A DNA stretch of 24,763 nucleotides from Vavraia culicis subsp. floridensis (lineage: Eukaryota > Microsporidia > Pleistophoridae): assembly GCF_000192795.1 (NCBI RefSeq), contig NW_007360660.1, positions 7,675 to 32,437 of the forward strand, given 5' to 3'. The position numbers and the translations under genes are program-made. The stretch's first letter is position 1. Each line of letters opens with the position of its first letter. This document shows positions 1 through 8,914 of this stretch, one piece after another. The notes under the pieces were generated by a model. That model searched no databases. It was not told the DNA's origin and was given only the letters and a program-made list of their open reading frames with translations.

Positions 1-1451
1 AGCTCATCCGTCTCACATCCACATTCATCCCCGCCATCCCCCTCTATGTATTCCTCAACCACGTAAAGCAACTCATCCACCATCTCCGTACGCCCATTAA
101 CCAACATAAACAGGATCATTTCATATTTACTCCTCTTCTGGTTGCACGCAATCCTGCTGAGGATCTTTACAACGCTGTTCTGGATGCATGTGCATTTGTG
201 TGTGCGCAGAACCATTTTGAGCACAGCCGTTTGCTCTGTCTTGATGAGATGAGGTACGAGCAGTGCGGGCTCTCCAAGGCTGTAGATCTTTTGGAGGGTG
301 TTGATCGCCTGAACAAACAGGCCATTGCCCAGCTGATCGGCATACAGGTCCATGAAGTACTCCCTATCAGTTTCAGGAGTGGGGTCGAGAGTGTTCAAGC
401 GGAGCGTGCACATCGACAGCACTGTTCGCCTGTTCATTGTCATGGCCGTGCCATCTGTGCTTACCTGACCGTAAGGAATTGTTTCATTGAGCAGTTCGCT
501 ATGATCCGCACCGTGCACAGTACGGCCATACGCCGTGTCTCCGTTCATTTTATCGCAGCTCGCATTATCCGGGCCGGTACGGGCCACCATTTCATGCACC
601 TTGCTGTCTCCCTCATCACTCATACGCGTATATTTCTCGCTCCTCATACACCCACCTTCCTCATCACCAGGCACCTCATTCACCACCTCAACCAGAAAAA
701 CATCATCTCTACGCACCCCATCATCCAACGCACACACATTTTCACACTCCCATTCCTCCATCTCTTCGTTCATCCCCTGCTCATCACACTTCATCCTAAC
801 CCACATGTCCACGTAATCCTGTCCCATTTCCCTGACCAGTCCTCCCAACCATTCATAATCACCAACCATGATACAAAGAGCAGCACACCGACACTTTGCC
901 TCAAAATCGTTTATTACTCTGCCGTACCGCTTGCAGTAGCGCAAGGCTGAGTGGTAGTCGCTCAGATTGATGTATGCGGATGTGAGCGTTGATAAGGCAA
1001 GGGGCTGATCGAGTGTTTGGATTGATCGGGTGGAATGAGCTACTGCATGGTGGTTATCGTTCTTTTTGAGGTAGATCGCGCCAAGTAGAGCGTGTATTGC
1101 TGATATGGTGGTAAGCGTGTCGTTCTGCTCGTCCGTAGAGTCTTGTCTGTCATCCATGTTTACATGCTCTTCCTTCGTTGCACGCATGTAATCCTCTTCC
1201 TTCACACGCTCCTTTCTCTCCATGTATTCTGCTTTCCTCGTGCATCTCCTACTCCCACCGTGTTTTTCGTCTGCTTCCCCATATTCATTCCAGTCTCTGT
1301 CTCTGTTCCTATCTTCACGAGGAGGATTCTCCTTGTCGCTCTCAACATCCCCCTCCTGTTTCTCATACCGCCCAAGAACACCGTGAAGATATTCCAGGGC
1401 CTCATCATACTTCGATGAGCCTAACAAGTCCTTAACGTACTGCTGGTTCAT
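1..1451 (-). CDS. TPR-like repeat protein, 5' part only (runs off the window)
   Basis: An open frame reads without a stop from an ATG at 1451 to the window edge, giving at least 483 residues with no in-window end. The N-terminus (LLGSSKYDEALEYLHGVL) and residues near 115-185 (AYINLSDYHSALRYCKRY) have the alternating helix pattern and small/aromatic spacing of tetratricopeptide repeats, separated by a charged Glu/Lys/Arg-rich stretch at about residues 30-105. A second acidic, Gly/Asp-rich segment lies near residues 215-290, followed by more helical sequence containing another repeat-like unit (GLFVQAINTLQKIYSLGEPA). The start is supported by a CACCCTT motif just before the ATG, as at other genes here. 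TPR proteins are scaffolds; I cannot name the partner or family. The antisense frame 198-950 is Ser/His/Pro-rich and is a shadow. Confidence 0.72.
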   Translation of the reverse strand, partial: MNQQYVKDLLGSSKYDEALEYLHGVLGRYEKQEGDVESDKENPPREDRNRDRDWNEYGEADEKHGGSRRCTRKAEYMERKERVKEEDYMRATKEEHVNMDDRQDSTDEQNDTLTTISAIHALLGAIYLKKNDNHHAVAHSTRSIQTLDQPLALSTLTSAYINLSDYHSALRYCKRYGRVINDFEAKCRCAALCIMVGDYEWLGGLVREMGQDYVDMWVRMKCDEQGMNEEMEEWECENVCALDDGVRRDDVFLVEVVNEVPGDEEGGCMRSEKYTRMSDEGDSKVHEMVARTGPDNASCDKMNGDTAYGRTVHGADHSELLNETIPYGQVSTDGTAMTMNRRTVLSMCTLRLNTLDPTPETDREYFMDLYADQLGNGLFVQAINTLQKIYSLGEPALLVPHLIKTEQTAVLKMVLRTHKCTCIQNSVVKILSRIACNQKRSKYEMILFMLVNGRTEMVDELLYVVEEYIEGDGGDECGCETDE

Positions 1452-3984
1452 AAGGGTGAGCAACAGCCAAGGATACTTACGCAAATGTTATTTGGCACAC
1501 GATGAGAGGGCAGTTTTAGAAAGTGGTGTGCTATTGGTGGATCATGAGGGACAATTGTTTTGGAGGATTGCCAAGAACGGGGCGTAATTGGTTGTTTGAA
1601 GTGCGTGGATCGGTGGCAATTTTGGATAAAGCACCCCGCTTGATCAAAGATATCGTGGGCGAAGCGATGAGAAGCGCCACTGGTCCAAGGCATTTTCATA
1701 AAGCGGTCTTCATTTTTTTGCTCCGATCCTAACGGTACGTCACCTTTTTTCGTATTTTGGTGCAATCACGAAATATTCGTGGTATCTGATCGTGACAGCA
1801 CCGCCCGTGCACTACAGCAAAAATAAAAATAGAATTTACTCACCAATCCTTTGCACGGCTAGAAGATTATCTGCAGCAGGTTGACCCAGCTTATAAAAGG
1901 AGCACGATGCTGACCACGTTACACCAATCAAATCGCACGTTTACCGTGGTAAAGTATAAATTTGTGACATATTCTGAAGGAATAGAAAAATGGTTGGACA
2001 GCGGTGTACGTAGCATGCTGAGGGTGATTGGAGCAGTTCTACGCGTGTGTCAACACACTTTTCAATTTCTATTATCCTACGTTTGTGATGTTTTTGCTGG
2101 GTGCTCATCCACGCCGGGGTATGAGGCGGTATGCACAGTAATCGCGGTTGCGAAGTAAAACGGTTAAAATGATGAAAGCGGATGTGTGGCGATGAATGCG
2201 GGTGGACAGCACATCAGCTGCACTTTAATGATAAAATGATGATAACTGTTCTAGAAACGGTTGTAAACGGTGAGCTGTTGTGGTTTTAACGTTTGCCTCT
2301 TCACAGCAAGGAACGAGCGAGAGTGTGCATGGCGCACCACCTGAGGAGCGTAGTTGTAGAAAGTGTTGCAACGGTTCAAACGTACCGTGCTACAGCACTG
2401 AACGTGTTGTAAAGACGTGGCAGCTCCGGCACACGAGCTAAACGCTCAAATCATTTTATCGCGTAAACACCCGTGGTGCGATATCAACGCGTGTAAAAGA
2501 GTGGTTTGCCCCACGGTAAGCGGTAGGTGAAGAAAATTAGCGCATTGAAAATATTTGGCAGAGAATGAGCACTTGTGAACCTGGAATAGAAACAAAGCGC
2601 AATACGGCACAAATATGGATAAACACGAGCGTAATTGCACAATTTCTCTTCTATCCAGCAATGAATTAATCATTTCTGAGCGTAAATTACAGATTTAATT
2701 TTCGCATCGCACCCCGTTTGAACACAAAACAACAGATCGATGCTAAATAATATGATACAGAGCTTTTAACTTGATTCACTCCTCTATTTTGCTTAATGCA
2801 TTTTACGAGCCGATTCTGTCTCTCCATTCCTTTGCCAACTCCCTTTCATTGATTTTGTGCCTGCATCTTCGTTTTCGGGTTTCATACTGGCCCAATGGCG
2901 GGTAACAAAATACTCCAAGAGCACCGGGTGTGAGGAACATCGTGCCATGGTGTTAAGATTTGCCTTTAAAATGTTCAAATTACCGCTTCGATGTGTACAC
3001 GTAAAAATGAAACGGACACGTTCGCACATAATACCAAATACAAGTGCAGATCTGCTACGTATCTCGCGATACGTACATTTACATTTTTGTTTACGTCATA
3101 ACAACGCTGTGATGTGATAAATTGCCTGATTTATTGCAAAAATGATGTTTTATGAGACGAGCACCTTGGCGCGAACAAACATGAAGTGATTAGCTTGTAT
3201 GAATTGCAAGCAACTGCGCACTGAACTGTGGGAGCAGAATAGCGTTTTTGTGAACACGACCAACCACACCGTACAGATTTCGTTATGAAACAGTCTGCCG
3301 CCCTGAAACGCGTAGTATTCCGTGCAAGTGGATCACACATATCAACAAAATGTTAGAACAAAAGAAAGTGGCAATAACAGGCATACGTTTCACTATTTTC
3401 TGTCTACTCTACGTTAATTGTATGAATAAAGGTTTTAAAGCGAGCTGCACTCCTAATCCCTGTAACCGTGAGCGTTTCCATTTTTGTTCCGTATTAAACC
3501 CAATGAACGATTTGCACGGGAGGCATCTTTTGGGAAGCAAACGATAAAAACATTTAAATCCTGCAATGGACACACTTTCGTTGTAATGCACCTTTCATCA
3601 ATACAAGTGGGCAAATACCCGTCCTATGCTCGCGTTTCAAACGATAAAACACCATTTTAATTGCTACGAAAGGTTTTCAAGGTAATTTACTCGGTACCAC
3701 GGTGCAAATGCTTGTGCCCTCGTAAGGAAAGAGGCCGTTTGGCAGTCAACAACACGAATAATCTCGGTTACCGTGTAATCATGCCATGTATTATTCTACA
3801 GCTCCGTTGCAATATTGTTCTGATGTTTGTTCTCTAGCACCATTATTGCATCACCGTGTCCTAGGCATCGCTTACACAGACTGCCGTACTACGTTCTACC
3901 CCATTTTCATGTTCTGTAGCAGTGCCCGGCACCGTTCCCGTTCATAACCACCCATCACAAAAAATTAATCAATCACCCCCGTTT
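1452..3984. other. Long spacer without a supported gene
   Basis: About 2.5 kb with only short frames on both strands. The best of them are 1907-2158 (+, 83 aa, ATG preceded by CCC and TATAAAA) and 3350-3547 (+, 65 aa, a hydrophobic N-terminal stretch followed by several Cys). Neither resembles a family I know, and both are near the length expected by chance at this base composition. The sequence is moderately AT-rich with no repeats until 3985. It could hold an RNA gene or a fast-evolving short secreted protein, but nothing in it is diagnostic. Confidence 0.6.
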
Positions 3985-4098
3985 GATCCAACCCATCCGA
4001 TTCAACCCATCCGATTCAACCCATCCGATTCAACCCATCCGATTCAACCCATCCGATTCAACCCATCCGATCCACACCCATCCGATCCACACCACCGA
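3985..4098. repeat. 14-15 bp minisatellite, about 8 copies
   Basis: The unit GATTCAACCCATCC is repeated at 3985, 3999, 4013, 4027, 4041, 4055, 4069 and 4084. The first copy differs by one base (GATCC), and the last two are GATCCACAC variants, one of them 15 bp. The array lies about 150 bp upstream of the secreted protein gene at 4247. The unit is not a multiple of three and shifts frame, so it is not coding. Confidence 0.95.
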
Positions 4099-4246
4099 GC
4101 CGTATTCAATTCTGCACATCATTTGCACCGCTACATCGCGTCCCAATTTATCACATCACTCCCATCAGATGGAATTAAAAGTTAATTACAAGCAATCAGC
4201 AATTTATCAATTTAAAAGTATATAATGGCACAAGTGCGCTCAGCAC

Positions 4247-5431
4247 ATGCAACATACACTTCTTATTTCGTTGTTGTTACCGCTTTACTACGCTTCGAAC
4301 CTTGATTACATGGAGAAGGCGGACAATGAATGCTGTGATGACGGGTGCTTTGAGCCGAGGCGATGCAATCTAAAGCTGGGCGATGCGTTGCTCACTGGCG
4401 AGAACTCTCGCAGGTTCAGGGCTGAGACACATAAATGCGTGTGGGAAAAGGCGCGCTGCGACGACACGAAGGAATGCATCGTGCCGTGCTTTACAGCGGC
4501 AAGGAGCAAATGTGCACCGTCATCGGCATCGGCATGCAAGCCGCTCGATGTTGAGATGTACATCCAGGGCGTGTGCTGCTTCCTGCGTGAGAATGACTGT
4601 CTGCCCACCCAGGAGATTTGCAAAATGATCCGCATATTCTTCTTCATCTTCAAAGGGGATCTCCGACGAATCACCATTCTGTTGGCGCACTGCATCCACA
4701 ACACAAGCGGATTTAAATACCTGGTTGATCGGAACAGGTGTGGGGAAATTGGCCCGTACATATCGAGAGGTATTCTGCAGGTGAGGGGTGAAAAGAATTA
4801 TTTGTTGGCAGACATGAACGGCTACTTCGTGAGGTGCCCAGAGGAGATGGCCAGCTTGAGCGATATTGCCATCAAAGGTGCAATTAACGTATATTCGGCC
4901 GTGGTTGGTATTGAAGCGCAGTGCACATTTATCGGGTCGTGGATAAAGCTCAACCCGTTGGAGGTGCAGGGCACTAACTACAGGCAGCAATACTTCATGA
5001 AGGTTATAATCGGCCGATTGAACGTGTACTTTGCACTCTGTCAGACGCTGGGCCTGCCAATCTTCTTAGGTCCGATCGACTGCCCGTTCCTGTACTTCTG
5101 TAGGCCGTACATCGTGGGGGTGTGCAAGGCTGTGAATGAGAAGGTTACGCTCAGAGTCCGCCGATCAAGAGATAGCAGTTGCTCGTCAGAGAGGGATTGC
5201 GGATACGGACCGGCATACGAGTCACCAAGACACACACCCAACTTGTACTCAGGTAGGATTTTCGGCTACGGCAAGTTCGAGTGCGATACAGGTCGTTCAT
5301 TTGGCCATGGAAGGTTCCCAAGACACGGTAGTGAATCGTCATGCTCAAGCGAGTGCAGCAGCCAGTACTTTGGAGCGTCGGAGTGCAGAAGAGAACGCGA
5401 ATCGCGTTGCACGCCCTTCGGCGTTTACTGA
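4247..5431 (+). CDS. Secreted GH19 chitinase-like protein, probably altered at the catalytic site
   Basis: 394 aa. Residues 1-17 form a clear signal peptide (hydrophobic LLISLLLPLYYAS). A Cys-rich segment follows (about residues 28-125). Residues 138-220 match the core layout of glycoside hydrolase family 19: LRRITILLAHCIHNTSGF corresponds to the family's AFLAQ-x2-HETGGF block, ISRGILQVRGEKNY to GRG-x-IQLTG-x2-NY, and the following CPEE...A...A to the NP-x-L...A-x3-W stretch. In active GH19 enzymes the acid catalyst is the Glu of HET; here the triplet reads HNT (Asn152). The C-terminal 90 residues are Ser/Gly/Cys/Arg-rich. In microsporidia chitin is in the spore wall, so a wall-remodelling enzyme or a chitin-binding wall protein is likely. 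No CCC motif precedes this ATG. The family call rests on motif pattern only. Confidence 0.62.
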   Translation: MQHTLLISLLLPLYYASNLDYMEKADNECCDDGCFEPRRCNLKLGDALLTGENSRRFRAETHKCVWEKARCDDTKECIVPCFTAARSKCAPSSASACKPLDVEMYIQGVCCFLRENDCLPTQEICKMIRIFFFIFKGDLRRITILLAHCIHNTSGFKYLVDRNRCGEIGPYISRGILQVRGEKNYLLADMNGYFVRCPEEMASLSDIAIKGAINVYSAVVGIEAQCTFIGSWIKLNPLEVQGTNYRQQYFMKVIIGRLNVYFALCQTLGLPIFLGPIDCPFLYFCRPYIVGVCKAVNEKVTLRVRRSRDSSCSSERDCGYGPAYESPRHTPNLYSGRIFGYGKFECDTGRSFGHGRFPRHGSESSCSSECSSQYFGASECRRERESRCTPFGVY

Positions 5432-5762
5432 ATAAGAATGGCGCGCAGATATGAGGCGTAGATTTTGGTGATGTGAATAAACGTTGATAAATAAAAATGT
5501 CTTGTAGAACCTGCGATGCCCTTTTTGGTGCCAGTGAATTTATTTGTTGCGGTTCGCCCAAAGGTTTTTAGTGCCCTGTGAATGGGCAACCGTTCGTTTG
5601 ATCGAGGTATCGGAAAGGTGCACCTGCTCGGGTGACGTGCGCGCCGAAGCGAAACCAACACGTTCTAGCAAATGGTCCTTGCAGCGGGATGAAAAGCCGT
5701 AATCGGTACTTTAACCAAATATCCACACACCAAAAGCATGGCAGCGCTAGGAAGGCACCTGC
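5432..5762. other. Spacer between convergent genes
   Basis: Begins with an AATAA right at the chitinase-like stop and another AATAAA near 5490, which are likely 3'-processing signals. The rest contains a 10-bp palindrome AGGTGCACCT (about 5616) in a GC-rich stretch, but no gene I recognise. The minus-strand frame 5425-5661 (78 aa) has no family resemblance. Confidence 0.5.
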
Positions 5763-6089
5763 TCAGTCCTTGGCCACTACTACGTTTTTCAGGTATTCCA
5801 GTCTTTTTCCCACCCTACCTCCGTTCACACACCTCCAGTACTCCTCCCAAACCCTACGCTCGTCCTGCTCGCACTCAAAAACAAAGTCACTCACCGTCAT
5901 ACGCATCGTAAAGAGGAACGAAACAATGCACTCCCTCCTTACAACGCACACGTGGTGCACCTCACCATCGTGTATGCACGTGTGATCGGTGTACAGATGA
6001 ACGGAAAAATGGGGAGACAGAGAGCAGGTGAGCGGTGGTTCCGTTCGTGTTGTGAAGATTAGCAGGGGATTAGAACCGATGTATAGCAT
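5763..6089 (-). CDS. Small protein of unknown function
   Basis: 108 aa, ATG at 6089. A TGA lies 45 bases upstream in the same frame, so the start cannot move far. The coding strand is purine-rich, and the composition (VCVVRRECIVSFLF, then FECEQDERRVWEEYWRCV) looks like real protein rather than a shadow. The order is a run of short beta-like hydrophobic stretches followed by a charged amphipathic helix (about residues 75-102), which is reminiscent of PH-like folds, but I cannot assign a family. An ACCC motif lies about 15 bases upstream of the ATG. The overlapping plus frame 5632-5985 is Ser/Thr/Pro/His-rich and taken as antisense. Confidence 0.5.
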   Translation of the reverse strand: MLYIGSNPLLIFTTRTEPPLTCSLSPHFSVHLYTDHTCIHDGEVHHVCVVRRECIVSFLFTMRMTVSDFVFECEQDERRVWEEYWRCVNGGRVGKRLEYLKNVVVAKD

Positions 6090-6615
6090 GTGGTTGGATG
6101 GGTACGATAATTTTGTTTTGGTGTATCGGTCATCACAATTTGGGGTTGTGGTGAGTTTGGAGCGGTAAATGAAGAAAAGGACTGCTGAACCGAAATACGT
6201 ACGGATTTAACCTATGATGCACGGTAAGATGTTCGTTCTATGGGAGGGATGGGACGGGAACCGCATGGCATCTCCTCTGAGGGCACCAACGATGGATCGA
6301 ATGCCGAACGCGCTTCCTTGGCTGAACTTCGGATTGCCGGTGGTATCTCCGTACGAAAACCACCACGAGGAAGGGTTCGCACAAGCCGTGGTCTGTGCGC
6401 CAGGATCACTACCGCGTTTGCGGCACACTTTTCGGTTCTAGTAACGGTTTCATGCGAGCAAGCGCACCGATCTCCTCCATGAACCAAGGTTCAGCTGCCA
6501 CGGCCAGTCTAAAAAACGTGTTGTTAAAGTATTGTGAAGGTAAATGAACGTGTTCTCAGTAAAAAGGGTGCTTATCGCTTTTAATGTACCAAATTCTTCA
6601 CCCTGCTGATCCGAA
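6090..6615. other. GC-rich spacer with hairpins, possible RNA gene
   Basis: Positions 6240-6430 are clearly richer in G+C than the flanks and are open in several frames on both strands (up to 91 aa), none resembling a known protein. Self-complementary pairs are visible: GGCAT 6267-6271 with ATGCC 6301-6305, GGTGGT 6339-6344 with ACCACC 6359-6364, and CCGC 6412-6415 with GCGG 6420-6423. This could be a structured RNA or simply the promoter region of the Pop4 gene that follows. I could not match it to tRNA, 5S, U-snRNA, RNase P or SRP RNA landmarks. Confidence 0.4.
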
Positions 6616-7035
6616 ATGAAAAAATTTGATGCCGTTGCTCATTACACCGCTAAGTTACCCAAAGCGCTCTCAAAATCACCGGTGCTCCACCTCACCTCCA
6701 AAAAACCTGTGAGCACCAAGTTAACAGCCTTGAAAAGGCGTAGCATAAACAACCACTCGATACAAGCACTGCAAAACTCATTCGTGCGCGCCATGGAACA
6801 CACAGCCAATGTTACCAGTGCCTTGCGTGTCGTTGATCTGACCGGGGCCCGCTTGCGTGCTGGCGTGCTTAGCGGCACCGTGGTTGGTGAAAGCAGAAGC
6901 GCACTTCTGATGGTGTGCGGGGGTGTGTGCAAGATTATTGGCAAGAAGGGGAGAGTCTTCCGTTTCGAATGGAAGGGCACGAATTATTTCCTTGTAGGAG
7001 ATTTGATGGATAGCAACAGGATTGCTAAGAAGTGA
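6616..7035 (+). CDS. POP4: RNase P/MRP protein subunit Pop4 (Rpp29)
   Basis: 139 aa. The C-terminal half carries the Rpp29/Pop4 fold signature: LTGARLRAGVLSGTVVGE (residues about 74-91), then ALLMVCGG-x2-KIIGKKGRVFRFEW (about 96-119), matching the family's GxxGxVVxET...KxIPKxGxVFxF pattern, and a final short strand. Pop4 binds the catalytic RNA of RNase P (tRNA 5'-end maturation) and RNase MRP (rRNA processing) in the nucleus and nucleolus. The basic N-terminal 60 residues are divergent, and the protein is shorter than yeast or human homologues, as is usual in microsporidia. The ATG at 6616 is preceded by CACCC about 12 bases upstream. The gene stands alone, in the same direction as the histone gene downstream. 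Confidence 0.88.
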   Translation: MKKFDAVAHYTAKLPKALSKSPVLHLTSKKPVSTKLTALKRRSINNHSIQALQNSFVRAMEHTANVTSALRVVDLTGARLRAGVLSGTVVGESRSALLMVCGGVCKIIGKKGRVFRFEWKGTNYFLVGDLMDSNRIAKK

Positions 7036-7339
7036 TGGGCTGGCATGACACGGCGCGTTGTAGACTGGCAAAAATGTGATGATGGCTACTAAAGAGCACA
7101 GCATTTTGAGATTGCCGTCTTTTCCTGTTTTTTGGTCGTAATTTGCGCAGATCGAATCGTTTATTTCCTGTGTTTGTCGTGGGATGAAAACATTGCGAGT
7201 CCTGCTGTACTACCACTCGGTCTTGAGCGAGCATGCTTGCCGTATTTCTGCGTTCTTCAACTTTCTGATCGTGTCATCCGTCCGATCGAATAGTTTTTAT
7301 TCCATGGTTTTTTCCCTATTGCTTCACACCCTTGTTATA

Positions 7340-7418
7340 CACCCCCTTTCACTTCATCACTCTTCACCCATCTGTTCCGTATTATGCACCCCCTTTCACT
7401 TCATCATTCTTCACCCAT
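7340..7418. repeat. Direct repeat, 32-bp near-identical units 47 bp apart
   Basis: A 32-bp unit beginning CACCCCCTTTCACTTCATCA occurs at 7340-7371 and again at 7387-7418, with one C/T difference and 15 unrelated bases between. It lies 300-380 bp upstream of the histone H2A start. Function is unknown; it may be a relic of local duplication. Confidence 0.85.
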
Positions 7419-7714
7419 TGTACCTTTCCGATAAAACAATCCATTTATCAAATATTTCTCCACACGGAGATGCACTCGTGCCATGCTTTCTGTACCGTGC
7501 CATATTCCCAAAAATGCATTATCTCTCTCCTATGCAATCCTTTATTATTCTCTTCGCAATTGGCCCTTCAAATAAAAACGATTGCTTATGCCTGAGGATG
7601 CGTTCGAGCACGTACCTGCTGATGCCCGTGTTTATGCCATTTCTGTTTTTCTATCCCGCCCCCGTTTTCCCTCCAATCCCGTCCAAAAACTATAAAAAAT
7701 ACAAAAAATCGGTA

Positions 7715-7718
7715 CCCC
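7715..7718 (+). promoter_or_regulatory. CCC-type start-proximal motif of histone H2A
   Basis: CCCC is directly fused to the ATG (GGTACCCCATG). C-rich motifs of this kind, placed immediately before the start codon, are described in microsporidian genomes and are thought to mark transcription or translation start. TATAAAAAA lies about 25 bases further upstream. Confidence 0.6.
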
Positions 7719-8093
7719 ATGGCATCAGCAAAAGGAGGAAAGCGCGATCCGATTCAAGCAGAAGACCTGGTAGACGGCCGCAAGCTCTTCGGCGGCTCGC
7801 GACCACGCCGTTCACTCAAGCAGACCACCGGTCTGAGAATAGCGCGTGACGGCATAAATGCGATCGCTCTGGCGTGCGGTTTCTTTATCGCCGAGATTTT
7901 AGACCTGGCGCGGCACGAATGCGAGGCAGAGGGCAAGAAGAAGATTACACCGAGGCATATCAACCTGGGAATGAGCAGGGACGAGGAGATGAGTGTTATC
8001 AGTAGTAGCTGGTTGATTAAAGGGGGTGGTGTGAAGCATCCTGCCACTGCCGAGATGCTGAGAGGAAAGGCAAAGCCTAGCCAGGATCTTTAA
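7719..8093 (+). CDS. Histone H2A, highly divergent
   Basis: 124 aa. The histone-fold core is recognisable: FFIAEILDLARHECEAEG (residues about 66-83) matches the long alpha-2 helix of H2A (LTAEILELA), followed by ITPRHINLGMSRDEEM (IxPRHxxLAIxNDEEL) and IKGGGVKHP (IAQGGVLPNI). The RDEE block keeps most of the acidic patch. What is odd: compared with canonical H2A, about 15-18 residues are missing before alpha-2 (the alpha-1/loop-1 region with its PVGRxHRLL motif), and the N-terminal tail is atypical (GGKRDPIQAEDLVDG). AATAAA overlaps the TAA stop. It packages nuclear DNA with H2B, H3 and H4. A variant rather than the major H2A is possible. Confidence 0.85.
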   Translation: MASAKGGKRDPIQAEDLVDGRKLFGGSRPRRSLKQTTGLRIARDGINAIALACGFFIAEILDLARHECEAEGKKKITPRHINLGMSRDEEMSVISSSWLIKGGGVKHPATAEMLRGKAKPSQDL

Positions 8094-8914
8094 ATAAAAC
8101 TGTTAGTTTAAGGTGCGGAGCAGCGGTTTGAAGTGATGATAGGATAACGATGGGCGACCTGACCGTGATGATGTGTTCCTGCTGATCAAACGAGCTGTAC
8201 AAATTTTGTTCATTATTGGCCCAGGTGCTTTCCTCGTTGGCATATTTTGTTTTACTTGCTGTACCCGCTTTAAACAGCGATCTATTCTGCGTAATTTCAT
8301 ATTTTTTTCAATTCGTCCCCTTTTATTCGTCTATTTCTCTTTCCCGCTCCACATCATTTCCATTTTGCTACCTATTTCAAAAAATTGCACATTTCTTTGC
8401 GAAAGCGTTCTTTTCTATCACATGGCTGTTACACGCCCCTTGTCCAAGCCTCGTCTTTTTTTCCCTCCAAATGAATCGGCAAACAAACTTTACGCACACA
8501 GTCCGTAAAAGGCAATGTTTAGATCGTGATCGCTGTATAAATGGATGCTGAGCCTGATTGTGTACGAATAAGCGTACTTTTAGTGGATAAACGGATGTTA
8601 AGCTTGGCTGGATGAGTTCTTTCTCACCAATTGCTGCCGGAGCATTGAACTTATTGCAGCGCTTCCATGCAAATCCGGGCCGTGTGCAGAGAACGAAAAT
8701 AAATCATTTGTAGCAGAAAAGCCCACTTAAACGGTGGTTAGTGCTTGTTCGTTTCATTCTATCTTCAAGTGCTGCGTACAAAGGCGGTTTACACGTTACC
8801 ACTACGTATCAAGTACCTGACAGCCATCCCACGCACCATCGTTCGTATCATATCTGCCATCTCTTGCACCAACAAACTGTTGCTGCCAACAAAAACATAC
8901 GCTCACATCCTCCC
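8094..8914. other. Pyrimidine-rich spacer between H2A and the forkhead gene
   Basis: Only Phe/Ser/His/Pro-rich frames (for example 8173-8508) that look like noise. AATAAA just after the H2A stop is the likely poly(A) signal. The forkhead frame stays open upstream to 8741, but that extension begins without an ATG and is low-complexity, so it is treated as 5' flank. No repeats or RNA landmarks seen. Confidence 0.55.

Larger units (their letters stand above)
7036..7718. other. Pyrimidine-rich spacer upstream of histone H2A
   Basis: No gene supported. The long plus frame 7184-7849 is rich in Phe, Leu, Ser, His and Pro, overlaps H2A in another frame and looks non-coding. The spacer contains a 32-bp direct repeat (see 7340-7418) and, just before H2A, an A/T-rich stretch with TATAAAAAA near 7691, a probable core promoter element. 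Confidence 0.55.

Noticed and set aside
198..950. 250-aa plus-strand frame
   Set aside because: Antisense to the continuous TPR frame; Ser/His/Pro/Ile-rich and unlike a real protein.
1448..1765. GTAAGT (about 1475) upstream of the TPR gene, suggesting an intron joining the 105-aa minus frame to it
   Set aside because: The upstream frame resembles no protein, the branch-point/3' site is not convincing, and the ATG at 1451 has its own CCC start motif.
6010..6075. U6 snRNA-like words: ACAGAGA and GAAGATTAGCA
   Set aside because: Both occur but about 35 bases apart instead of adjacent, the rest of U6 is absent, and the region lies in a likely coding frame on the other strand.
7225..7260. Minus-strand match to the 5.8S rRNA word TGAAGAACGCAG
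   Set aside because: Only about 12 bases agree, and no other rRNA sequence flanks it.
7184..7849. 221-aa plus-strand frame overlapping H2A
   Set aside because: Pyrimidine-rich spacer translation, no family features, and it overlaps the well-supported histone gene in another frame.
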